Assembly (NCBI RefSeq): GCF_034932365.1 | Contig: NZ_JAYGHR010000082.1 | Span: forward strand, 1-64,000 | DNA length: 64,000 nucleotides | Source: Capilliphycus robustus | GTDB taxonomy: Bacteria; Cyanobacteriota; Cyanobacteriia; Cyanobacteriales; Microcoleaceae | Direction of reading: 5' to 3' | Part shown: one piece after another, positions 43,809 to 53,285 of the stretch | How positions within the stretch are numbered: position 1 is the stretch's first letter | Layout: every line of letters begins with the position of its first letter | The notes under the pieces: model-generated | Seen by the model: the letters and a program-made list of their open reading frames with translations, nothing else | What the model was told of the DNA's origin: nothing | Databases searched by the model: none | Program-made: the position numbers and the translations under genes

Positions 43809-46800
43809 TTATTCAAGAGCAATCCAAGGTCCATCATCAAAATTACCACCTATTTTAATCACAGAAAGATCGACTTTCATGCCTAGTTCTTGTTCCAGTT
43901 CATTTCGTAACTGTCGAAGACCTGCTTTCCCAGCAGCAATTTTTCCTTTTGTGAAGGCATACTCCTTGCTTTTTTCGTTTGCAGAACCGGGATTAGGAGT
44001 CTTAAATCGCTCTTCAACAAATTGATTGTATTGCTCAGGTGACATCCGTACAGCAATATCAATATCTGAGTCTGGAGTCGCGGTACCAGCAGCACGACTT
44101 CCATGAATTCGGATATCATCACTTAGATAACTTGCTTTCTGCCGAAGTTTAGCCGATATGGAGCTATATTGTGCTTGTGTTAAGCCTTGTGGAACCTTCC
44201 TGACAGGCCCAGGAAGCATCAGAGGCGGGTCTTCTTCTTTCTTATCTTCTTTCGCAATTTGCTCAGAAGTATCATCAATTTTCTTGGCAATCTGTTTGCT
44301 GATATCATCCAAAGAATCTCCAGCATTGGTCGCGTCATCACTGAACTTTCTGATTAAATCACCGACACCAGCTAAAGCAGGTCTGACTCCAGGCATTAGA
44401 TCGAGAATCCATCCAGCAGCTTCGTCCATTGTACTGTCGAACTTACCCCAGATTTCACCAATACCCTCAACAACATCAAGCAGGATTTCTTTCCACTTGG
44501 CTTCCTTGAATACTTTAGCAATTTGTTTGGTAACTTCTGGCCCTAACTGCTTGAGTAGAGCCCCGATCGGCCCCTTAAGTGCTATCTTGGCAACACCTTT
44601 GATAGCATCACCAACACCTGGGAACCAACCTGCTAAAGAGCCAAGTAACTCTATATAAGTTTCTGGGTCCCGTTTCCCATCAATGACAATTTTCCAAAGG
44701 GCCGCCAGCGTGTCTATGGCATCAATAACTGGCCCAACAGGAGTCATTCCCAGAACGACTTTAATAACTTCTATGCCAACCTGACCTCCTGGGGAATTGA
44801 TCAGAGAGAGAATTGTATCTAAAAGCTTCTTGCCGTCATTTGCTAGTTTGTTAAGCCAATTGTCAACATCAACTTTAAGCTCAACAGCTTTTTGAACAAT
44901 TCTCTCCTCTACAGCCCTCGTAGTTGCTGCAATTTGCTGGTCAATTCCATTAATCTTGTTGTAAAGATTACCTGTTTGATCTCCCAAAAGAGCAGACACG
45001 ATATCAGCCACAGTTTTCTGAGCGCGAGGCTTGACATAATCAACTGTTCCCTTAAAGTAATTAGCGATCGCACCCACACCATTCTTAACCAAGTTTGCTA
45101 AGTTATCGGCTTGGGGAACAACTAGATTGTCGTAGAAATTCCAACCCCCAATACCAACATTGCGAAGACCGCCAAGGTTTTTAATCGCTTCAGTCTTTAA
45201 CCAATCAATCCCATTATTGATATTTGCGACTTGAGCGTCTATTTTACCTTTTAATTCCCGTGCTAACCCTTCAATTGCACTATTGATTTCGCCTCCAGTT
45301 CTGTAGGCATTCTTCAGAGCTTCAACAAACCAAGAAACTGCATTCTTAATTTCATTACGAGCTGAGTTAACTTTGCCTTTGATCAAACTCAGCGCACCAT
45401 TAAATGCTCCTTTTGCGGTATCCTTGGCAATACGAAGAGCATCTCCAATGCCCCATACGTTGTACACCCAAGACGGAATTTGATCGAAAATTCCATTGAC
45501 TAAGTTATCAAAAACGTTAGTTTCACCCGGTGAATCCAGCCAGCGGAAGGCATCATTTCGGACTCCATCTAGGGCAGTATAAACCTTGTTCCGTTGCTCA
45601 GCATTCATCCGAGCAAGCAGATCGTTTAGCTCCTGCTGATACTGCCGTTTCTCAGCTTCTAAATCCCGAATTTGAGCATTAGCTTTTCCTCGTTCAGCAC
45701 TCTCAAATTGATTCAGAGCAGTGTTATATATCTGTTTAATTCGCGGGTCAGCGAACGCCACACCCGGAGAAGTATTACCACCGCCGCTACCGCCACCATT
45801 GGAAGTACCACCAACTTTCCAACCCGGAGGAGGCCCAATTTCCATCTGAGACAGCTTGTGCTGGAACTTAACAACTAGCTCGTAGTCAGTCGTCACACCT
45901 TTGGGACTATTGACTCGCAGCATATAAGTACCGGGAATCAAATCAGCAATAATTTGCTCATCGGTAATTCCCTCCCGCATCGAATAGGCAATAGGTTCAT
46001 TCCGCACATCGTACAGAACCAAATCTGCATCAGCCAAAAGCTTTCTCAGTTCAGCCGTAATCCGACCACCGCGAGACAGAGTAAACCGATAGTAATCATC
46101 CGGCACCAAATTTCCAACAGTTTCACCCGTCAAAGATGTCTCAAACGGATCGACAGGCCCAAACTCAGGCATAGGCTTGGCAAGATACCAATCCAATCCT
46201 CCCTTACCTTGTTGCCGCGCAATTTCCGCTTGCCGCCGCAGTTCCGCCAACCGCGCCTGCTCCCGTTCGTACTCTTCCCGTTCCCGACGGCGGCGTTCTT
46301 GTTCCGCTGCTAGTCTCCGAGCCTGTTCCTCTAGCGCCCGTTGATTGGCTTCTGCTTCTTGCCGACGGCGTTGCTCATCTTGCCGCAGTCGTTCTTGTTC
46401 AGCCTGATCGTTCCTGAGTCGGTCTTCTTGTTGCTGGCGATCCCGTGCTTCTTGTTCCTGCCGCTCCCGTAATTCTTGTTCGCGACGCTGCCGTTCTGCT
46501 TCTTGCTGTTGCTCGTAATTAGGGCGGTGAACTGGAAGTTTAATTACTTTTCCGGCTTGAATATAATCTGGATTGGGAATGCCATTGTGGTTAGCAATCC
46601 ACCAGTAATTATTAGCAGAGCCACTGCCCATTCTCCATTCGGCAAGCTCGCTGAGAGTATCACCCCAAACAATTAGATAATCCTCCCAATCGTAATATTG
46701 ACCGTTTGGTGCCCGTTCCGCGTGCGCCCAAATCTCCGGCGCTACTTTAGTTGGGTCAACCTCTTGCAAAATAGCAGGTTCAGAAGGCTCATTCCCATCG

Positions 46801-49800
46801 CCAAAAATCTCTGCCAATTGCCGGAAAGCCTCAATCTGCTCAGGCGTTAAATCTTCTGCATTAAACCGCCCTCCGCCAAACAACCCAAAATCAGGAGTTG
46901 CCGCATTCAAATTCACCTCGTAACCCAAATCAGCCAGAGATGCAATAGTGACAGCGCTAATCGGCCCATTCCCAGCCTTGCCGCTGAAGTTTAAATCAGC
47001 CGTCATCACCTCATCTTGGAACAGCGCCTCATTCCAATGGAAACCAGCCGAACCTTTACCCTCAGTTTCCAGAGAAATAGCATCAGTCAAACCGCCCAAA
47101 TCTTTGAACGCATCAACCGCCTTGCCACCGTTATACTGAGCCAGCGGCGTACCCGCATAATCCACCAAACCCTTAGCTTCCCAAAGATTCCCAAAGCCCA
47201 AAGCGTGTAAAAACTCGTGCTGCACCACACTGAACAACTGCCCAGAACGTTCTAACTCGGCAATATCCGCTGCATCAAACTGCACTAAAGATTGAGCGGG
47301 CAACATAGTTCCGTAGCGCATGAAATCAATTTTAGTCCGCGCTTGGGTGCCGCTCGCACCGTCAATATTGGCAGTAGAAATCTTGATATTGATGTCATCA
47401 ATCACCTTTCCATCCACCACCGCCGAGGGCAACCCTTTTCCAATCAAGGATGCAACGCTTTTAGCTACTGCTTCCATGATTTGTTGTTGGGAAGTTGTCA
47501 AGGGACTATCAAACTCCAAACCAATATTAAAGGGTTCCGTTGCGGTACTTTCAAACCCATACAGCATATAGGTAGCGGGACTCTCATTGCGTCGGTCAAT
47601 TTTGAGAATGATTTCATCGGTTGCATTGGCAGGTAATTGCAACTGATGGCTACCTTTGCCAAGGACTTGGGTTGCCAAAACTTCTCCAGAAGGGGTGAGA
47701 TAGCTGACGGATAACTCACCGGACAATACGGAAAATTCTGTTCCTTGTAAATAGCGACTATCTAGGCGATAGGTATCGGTGGGATCAATAGGACTGACTT
47801 GATCGATAATGTCCTGAGTCCCTGAAGGCAACAGTTGCACCGCCTCAGCCACACTGTTTCCGCCTGTGTCTACCGCCGTTTGAGGGACTCCGGGAGGAGT
47901 AGCAGCCGGATGGGTGGGATCTCCTGGTAGGGGTTTATTGGTGGGATTTTGAGAAATAAAGTTATCGGTGATGGTGCGTTGACCCGGTTTTACCGTGTAG
48001 AGTTGGGGTTCAGTGGCTTTAGCTAGGGTAATAGCCGCAGCGATATTGAGCAACCCTGCACCTGTCTTACTGTCCCAATTGGGTTGGGCGAGATCGGTGG
48101 CAGTACGTTTGATAATATCAATGACTTGGGTATAGTTGAGATCGGGATTGGCTGCCCAAACTTGAGAAATAGTACCCGTTACCTTAGCGGTGGCAACGGT
48201 TGTACTGGATATTGAGCCACTATTACCATCAGCTACAATATCTAAGGCGTCTCCACTTCCAGAATAACTCGCAGGGGCGTAGGCTTTTGGTACAGCGACA
48301 GCATTATTAACTCGTTCGGCTGCTCCAACGGTAATCAGGTTATCAAATTCTTTGGATAATTGACCCAAAGCTGACATCGTGCCGGGGTTATCTCCTGCGG
48401 AAACCACAACAATAATATTGTGTTTTTGAGCATAGGCGATCGCCGCTCGTTCTTGCGGAGTTAATTCATCACGAGTGGTTACACTTCCATCGGGATTAAT
48501 TTGGGTTAAATCTAAACTTAAATTAACCACAGCATTCGGTTGTCCTGATGCTTTAGCCGCATCGACAAATTCCACTAAAGATTCAGCCCATTTTCCTGAA
48601 CCAATAGCTCGTCCCGCCAAAATCAGAGCGTTATCATTAATCCCATCAATACCAATCCCGTTATTTTGTTGGGCGGCAATAATTCCTAATACATGAGTTC
48701 CATGTTCGTTACCTTCTCCGGCCGCTAAAGTGGGGTCAGCATCGCCATCAACTTTATCGCTTCCCCAGGTAATTCGAGTATAGTCAATATCAGGATTATC
48801 CCCGCTAAAACCCGTGTCAATTATTCCCACTAAGGGTTGCTTTTCTGTAGCAAATTCAAATTGTACAGGGGGTTCAACGGGTGTGGGAAGAACGGGTTTT
48901 GTAATTAATTGAGTTTCCAGTCGTTCAATTAACTGTAATGTGTTGGCACTGACAGCAAAGTTAGGATTGGTTTCGGCTTGGGTTATTAAGCGATTGGTTA
49001 ATTGTTCTAATTGTTGAATTAAATTGCTATTTACCGGGGTTTGCGAAAGGGTCTGATTCTGTAAATTGTAGGTCAGTTTTTCTAATCGATTAACCAGATT
49101 AACCGTTGGAGATTCAACTGTGGGGGTTGGGGGAGCTTCCGATAAAATATTTTCAACGTCTTCAAATTCAGTTGTATCAACGGGTAAAACTGAACTTTCC
49201 GAACTATTATCGACATCAATTAATTCCGTTTCTTCGGTTTCCTCAATACCTGAATTATCTAAATTTTTCTCAATTTCAACATTTTCTAACTGTTCAATTG
49301 CTTGAACAAAAGAAGTTTCTGAAATCTCTTGAAGTTCAGTTTCTTCTAATTCCTGTTCGGATTCTTCGGCGAGGGTAATTTCTAAATTGTTTTCAACTTC
49401 CTCTACAACAGAGGTTTCAGAATTGTCTACAATTTCAACAACTTCGGATTCTTCAGCTTCCCCTACAACAGTTGAATTTTCTGAATTCTCCTTGATAACT
49501 GTTGGTTCAGTTTGGGAGGTAGAACTTTCTGAATCTTCCTCAGCTTCGATAACTACCGATTCTTCAGCTTCCTCTACAATAGGAGTAGATAAGTTCTCCT
49601 CAACAACAGAGGTTTCAGAATTGTCTACAATTTCAACAACTTCTAATTCTTCAGTTTCCCCTACAACAGAAGTTTCAGAATTCTCTGCAATTTCAACAAC
49701 TTCCGACTCATCCGTTTCCTCAACAGTTAGATTTTTTGAACTATCCTCGATAACTATTAGTTCGGTTTTGGAAGTAGAACTTTCAGAATTCTCCTCGGTT

Positions 49801-52001
49801 TCGATAACAAATGATTCTTCAGTTTCCTCTACAATAGAAGTCTCTAAATTGTTTTCTATTTCGGTAACTTCTGATTCTTCAGTTTGTTGAACGATAGGAG
49901 TATTTCCACTATCTTCGATTTCAACAAGTTCAGATTTTTCTGTTTCCTCTACAACAGCAGTAGATAAGTTTTCCTCAACTTCGGTTTCTTCTAACTCCGA
50001 TAATGATTCCTCAACAACAGGAGTTTCTAAGTTATTTTCAATTTCAACAACTTCAGATTCTTCAGTTTCCTCAATAATAGACGATTGTAAACTCTCATCT
50101 ACTTCAATTTGTTCGGACTCCGGTTCGGTTGATTCTCCGATAGAAGTCTCTAGATTATCTTCAATTTCAATAACTTCTGTTGTTGAGGAATCAGAAGTTT
50201 CTGAGTTCTCTTCAATTTCAATAATTTCGGATTCTTCAATCTCGGATTCTGTAGATTCTACTAATTCTGTAGATTCATTTTGAGATTCTTCATCCTCAGA
50301 AAATTCGACGGTTTCATCAATAACTTCGGTATCTGCAACTTCAGAATTAGATACCTCCTCATCGCTTTCAGTTTCGGTTTCAGATTCTTCCTGATCCAGT
50401 AAATCTTCAAACTCAGTTAAGAGATCTGATAGATTATTTTCAATTTCAACAATCGGTTCTTCCGGTGTAATATAAGGTTGAGCATATTCAATTAATGCTT
50501 GACCCATATCGGAAGAACGCCAATCTTTATTCGGATTGATAACTTCATCTAAATGAACGGCTTCTCCGCTTGCTCCTCGCACCTGAAAGATGATATCATT
50601 GTAATCGTGATCACTTTTATTATCTACTCGCAAATCTTCAAATACAAAGGTATTTCCATCTCCTGTAACATCCGCAATTTGTCCGAGTTGAAAACCATCT
50701 TCAGGATTGGCGGTTGACAATGAAAATAAAGGTCGAATGGTTCCTTCTACACTGGGATTATCGAAGACTTGCTGTACTTTTCCATTGGGAACCAACATCA
50801 CCGCAAATTTATCCCCCGGACGCATATTAAAGGTTTTTACCCCTAAATATTCTCCCCGGTTAAAATCGGTTTCTTCCAATCCTCCGCTAAATTTTGCGCC
50901 TTCGTTTCCATCGGAAATCACAACATGACCGAGTTCAGAATCACTCAACGCACGGTTTGCTGCTTCTTTGATAAACTCTTCTAAAGTTAGGTCTAATTCC
51001 TCCATTCCTTCCAAACTGAAGATGGCGAGTTCACCCCGACCAAATCCTCCACCATCAAACAAATAATCAATTCCGATTTCCCCGGTTTCTCCGACGGTAA
51101 AGATACCGGAGTCAAAGTTAAAGTCAATGGGAGAATTAACAATTTCTTCGATAATTTCGGCGTTGCTATCGGTTTCGTTTTCGCTTTCGTTTTCGTTTAC
51201 TGTATCGGTGTTGTTAGAGTCTTCAGTTTCAGAATCAGTCGATGATTCGGTTTCTTCTATTGATTCGTCTACCGAGGTTTCAGCAGTGGTTTCGGTATCT
51301 TCTGTCTCAGATTCTTCGTGTAAAGTTAACTCGTCGGAAATTTCTTCTGTTGGAGATTCTTCTAAGGTTGAATCTTCAGACATTTCTTCTGAGGAGGACG
51401 CGGTTGCAACGGATTCTTCTGAAGTTGAAGAATTTGAAGAACTTTCTGAGGAGGATACCGTTTGAGTAATATTTTCGGTTGAACTCTCTTCAACTTCTGA
51501 TGAAGATTCTGAGTCTACTTCTAAATCTTGATTGATTTCGGAATCGCTGTCGAAACTTGACTCTGTTATTTCAGCGTCGGAATTTTCGGTAAGTTCCGAT
51601 GAAGATTCGGCTTCGGATGTAATTTCTTCATTAGATTCTGCTAAATCTTTCTCGGAAGTCTCAGAATTGTCTTCAACGTCTAATTCTTCTAGGTCGGTAA
51701 TAAAAGGAATTTCAACTTCATCAACTTCGTCAAGGTTGGAAACTTCGACGGGGGTTAAATCTTCTTCCGATGCGGTTTCAACCTCCGAGTCAAGTTCGCT
51801 TTCTATTTCATCCAGTAATTCACTCTCAATAATAATGGGGTCTGGACTGTCATCTCCTCCATCGACTAAACCACTTGGAGTCAGTATCGATTCTAGGATA
51901 AAGGTTTCTTGAGATGGAGGTTTTTTGGATTGAGACTGGAAACCGGAAGCAGGTTGACGTTTGCTAGAAGAAAAACCGATTAAATTTTTAAGTAAACCCA
52001 T
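43809..52001 (-). CDS. Giant multidomain candidate polymorphic toxin with C-terminal nucleotidyltransferase
   Basis: 2730 residues, no Sec signal. Order: Ser/Glu-rich acidic region (40-290); DUF4114 domain (about 300-480); acidic repeats (490-985); subtilase-like domain (1055-1340) with Asp1062 and His1100 but Thr1268 where the catalytic Ser is expected; a beta-rich PPC-like part; leishmanolysin-like domain with HEFLHALGFG (His1595, His1599) and a distal His in GFHWNEALF; LysM-like segment (about 1780-1830, LIVWGDTLSELAEWRMG); a Glu/Arg/Gln coiled coil (1840-1935); PPC domain (1950-2055); a long helical region; and a C-terminal nucleotidyltransferase with GSRAAGT and SDID (Asp2646, Asp2648). 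The last domain is typical of toxin tips. Secretion and toxicity are inferred. Confidence 0.85.
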   Translation of the reverse strand: MGLLKNLIGFSSSKRQPASGFQSQSKKPPSQETFILESILTPSGLVDGGDDSPDPIIIESELLDEIESELDSEVETASEEDLTPVEVSNLDEVDEVEIPFITDLEELDVEDNSETSEKDLAESNEEITSEAESSSELTENSDAEITESSFDSDSEINQDLEVDSESSSEVEESSTENITQTVSSSESSSNSSTSEESVATASSSEEMSEDSTLEESPTEEISDELTLHEESETEDTETTAETSVDESIEETESSTDSETEDSNNTDTVNENESENETDSNAEIIEEIVNSPIDFNFDSGIFTVGETGEIGIDYLFDGGGFGRGELAIFSLEGMEELDLTLEEFIKEAANRALSDSELGHVVISDGNEGAKFSGGLEETDFNRGEYLGVKTFNMRPGDKFAVMLVPNGKVQQVFDNPSVEGTIRPLFSLSTANPEDGFQLGQIADVTGDGNTFVFEDLRVDNKSDHDYNDIIFQVRGASGEAVHLDEVINPNKDWRSSDMGQALIEYAQPYITPEEPIVEIENNLSDLLTEFEDLLDQEESETETESDEEVSNSEVADTEVIDETVEFSEDEESQNESTELVESTESEIEESEIIEIEENSETSDSSTTEVIEIEDNLETSIGESTEPESEQIEVDESLQSSIIEETEESEVVEIENNLETPVVEESLSELEETEVEENLSTAVVEETEKSELVEIEDSGNTPIVQQTEESEVTEIENNLETSIVEETEESFVIETEENSESSTSKTELIVIEDSSKNLTVEETDESEVVEIAENSETSVVGETEELEVVEIVDNSETSVVEENLSTPIVEEAEESVVIEAEEDSESSTSQTEPTVIKENSENSTVVGEAEESEVVEIVDNSETSVVEEVENNLEITLAEESEQELEETELQEISETSFVQAIEQLENVEIEKNLDNSGIEETEETELIDVDNSSESSVLPVDTTEFEDVENILSEAPPTPTVESPTVNLVNRLEKLTYNLQNQTLSQTPVNSNLIQQLEQLTNRLITQAETNPNFAVSANTLQLIERLETQLITKPVLPTPVEPPVQFEFATEKQPLVGIIDTGFSGDNPDIDYTRITWGSDKVDGDADPTLAAGEGNEHGTHVLGIIAAQQNNGIGIDGINDNALILAGRAIGSGKWAESLVEFVDAAKASGQPNAVVNLSLDLTQINPDGSVTTRDELTPQERAAIAYAQKHNIIVVVSAGDNPGTMSALGQLSKEFDNLITVGAAERVNNAVAVPKAYAPASYSGSGDALDIVADGNSGSISSTTVATAKVTGTISQVWAANPDLNYTQVIDIIKRTATDLAQPNWDSKTGAGLLNIAAAITLAKATEPQLYTVKPGQRTITDNFISQNPTNKPLPGDPTHPAATPPGVPQTAVDTGGNSVAEAVQLLPSGTQDIIDQVSPIDPTDTYRLDSRYLQGTEFSVLSGELSVSYLTPSGEVLATQVLGKGSHQLQLPANATDEIILKIDRRNESPATYMLYGFESTATEPFNIGLEFDSPLTTSQQQIMEAVAKSVASLIGKGLPSAVVDGKVIDDINIKISTANIDGASGTQARTKIDFMRYGTMLPAQSLVQFDAADIAELERSGQLFSVVQHEFLHALGFGNLWEAKGLVDYAGTPLAQYNGGKAVDAFKDLGGLTDAISLETEGKGSAGFHWNEALFQDEVMTADLNFSGKAGNGPISAVTIASLADLGYEVNLNAATPDFGLFGGGRFNAEDLTPEQIEAFRQLAEIFGDGNEPSEPAILQEVDPTKVAPEIWAHAERAPNGQYYDWEDYLIVWGDTLSELAEWRMGSGSANNYWWIANHNGIPNPDYIQAGKVIKLPVHRPNYEQQQEAERQRREQELRERQEQEARDRQQQEDRLRNDQAEQERLRQDEQRRRQEAEANQRALEEQARRLAAEQERRRREREEYEREQARLAELRRQAEIARQQGKGGLDWYLAKPMPEFGPVDPFETSLTGETVGNLVPDDYYRFTLSRGGRITAELRKLLADADLVLYDVRNEPIAYSMREGITDEQIIADLIPGTYMLRVNSPKGVTTDYELVVKFQHKLSQMEIGPPPGWKVGGTSNGGGSGGGNTSPGVAFADPRIKQIYNTALNQFESAERGKANAQIRDLEAEKRQYQQELNDLLARMNAEQRNKVYTALDGVRNDAFRWLDSPGETNVFDNLVNGIFDQIPSWVYNVWGIGDALRIAKDTAKGAFNGALSLIKGKVNSARNEIKNAVSWFVEALKNAYRTGGEINSAIEGLARELKGKIDAQVANINNGIDWLKTEAIKNLGGLRNVGIGGWNFYDNLVVPQADNLANLVKNGVGAIANYFKGTVDYVKPRAQKTVADIVSALLGDQTGNLYNKINGIDQQIAATTRAVEERIVQKAVELKVDVDNWLNKLANDGKKLLDTILSLINSPGGQVGIEVIKVVLGMTPVGPVIDAIDTLAALWKIVIDGKRDPETYIELLGSLAGWFPGVGDAIKGVAKIALKGPIGALLKQLGPEVTKQIAKVFKEAKWKEILLDVVEGIGEIWGKFDSTMDEAAGWILDLMPGVRPALAGVGDLIRKFSDDATNAGDSLDDISKQIAKKIDDTSEQIAKEDKKEEDPPLMLPGPVRKVPQGLTQAQYSSISAKLRQKASYLSDDIRIHGSRAAGTATPDSDIDIAVRMSPEQYNQFVEERFKTPNPGSANEKSKEYAFTKGKIAAGKAGLRQLRNELEQELGMKVDLSVIKIGGNFDDGPWIALE
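49040..50420 (-). repeat. Degenerate acidic repeats within the giant gene
   Basis: Roughly 25-residue units of the type VVEETEESEVVEIENNSETS recur about 15-20 times. At DNA level they are imperfect, and on the opposite strand they give long Ser-rich shadow ORFs. Confidence 0.85.
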
Positions 52002-52177
52002 AAAAAGTTAGCACAGCTTTTAGCTGAGTTGTAGTAGAACCCTGTTGCTGACCACCCCTAAAACGTTAGAAGACCTAGAGGAAATAACTAAGTCTTCTAA
52101 CATAATTATTGGTAAATCTTTCTGAAGTTTTAGTTATTCCTTGCTTCTATTAAATCAGGTATTTTCCGAAAAGAGTA

Positions 52178-52264
52178 CCGTATATTTACGGATTTTATGA
52201 AATTTTAAAAATCACCGTAAATTTACTGAATACAGAGAGCATCGCCGTCTCCGTAAATTTACTG
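52178..52264 (-). promoter_or_regulatory. Three phased operator-like palindromes upstream of the giant gene
   Basis: CCGTATATTTACGG (52178-52191), CCGTAAATTTACTG (52215-52228) and CCGTAAATTTACTG (52251-52264) are spaced 37 and 36 bp start to start. They lie 177-263 bp upstream of the giant gene's ATG. The same core occurs upstream of the M50-HlyD genes. They look like binding sites for a dimeric repressor or activator. Confidence 0.65.
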
Positions 52265-52563
52265 ATGAGTCAACTTACAAGTTGATTCTCAACACAATTT
52301 ATCTGTCGGTTTCAAAAGTAAATTGAAAGGTCAAATTAACAGAAAATCTTGGGGGTTGTGAAGATTGATGAAACTAGACAGCAAAGTTCAAGTCAAATCA
52401 CTTTTTATTGAGCGATCGCTATCACGTTAGCTATTTCTTGTCAGTTCTAGCAACAGCCAAGATGGTTAAGACTCTGGGTTAGGTTCCGTCATGCTTAAAA
52501 ACGAAACGCCCTTATAATCTATGTTGGGTTGCTGTTTAGGTAGCGTTTGATTTTTTCGATAAA

Positions 52564-52669
52564 CTAATCACTCTGTTCCGTTGTTTCTTCAGCTTCGCTC
52601 ACCACCGCTATTTCTACATGATCCTGTTCTTCCAGTTCCGGGGAAGAATAGAGAATCAATCTTTTCCCG
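52564..52669 (-). pseudogene. Possible C-terminal gene scrap
   Basis: A short minus-strand frame reads RLILYSSPELEEQDHVEIAV and continues to a TAG at 52564-52566. The composition is coding but there is no start. It could be a decayed protein tail; the rest of the interval 52270-52830 shows nothing. Confidence 0.25.
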
Positions 52670-52839
52670 TAGCGATCGCATGACTAATGAATCATTATTA
52701 AAATCATAGATAATCTGCTTCAATAATTTTCAAGCTGTTTCTGCATCACCCTCTATTTATTGCAGCATTGCCATAATTATTTTTTTCAAAAGTTTAATGT
52801 GTGGAACTCTAGGTTTTATTCTATTCTGACTAATCTCCA

Positions 52840-53113
52840 ATGTGTAGCGGTTCTGGTACCGTTACCTATAAAACTCTAAAAAATGGGAAACGCGATCGCT
52901 GTCCTCTGTGTTTTAAATTAATGGACAGCAGAACAGGTCAAATTAACCCATGAACCTCCCCCATCAGCAAGCCTACTTCTGTATGTTCAACAAACTATTA
53001 AACAGGAAAGTCTGTCATCGCCCGATTGTAAGTTTCTTGAATCTCCTGAAGACTCGGCGGTGAGTCAAATATCAAAGACTGCTGAATATAAAGCCCAAAA
53101 AAGTATTAAATAA
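52840..53113 (+). pseudogene. Frameshifted small zinc-ribbon-like gene
   Basis: ATG 52840 opens a frame reading CSGSGTVTYKTLKNGKRDRC then PLCFKLMDSRTGQIN, with a cysteine pair (CPLC) of zinc-binding type, and stops at TGA 52954. Shifting by one base, the sequence continues EPPPSASLLLYVQQTIKQES to TAA at 53113. Both parts have coding composition, so this is probably one gene of about 90 codons with a frameshift or a sequencing error. Confidence 0.4.
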
Positions 53114-53285
53114 AAGCCTTGAATCTTTTTTCAATTTGACTTGGAAGATTCAGGATAACTTTTAGGGTCGGGTAGTCTCCTAAATCTACCGATAATTAAC
53201 CAGTCACCGCACCGAGAGCAATACTGATTAATGGGTTCGCGCAGCGGGTTCATCGGTTACGGACTCGCATCGAGCGCGAATCTGA

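Noticed and set aside
49106..51912. Several Ser/Thr-rich plus-strand ORFs opposite the acidic repeats of the giant gene
   Set aside because: Shadow frames of GAA/GAT-rich repeats; the minus strand is one uninterrupted 2730-codon frame with recognised domains.
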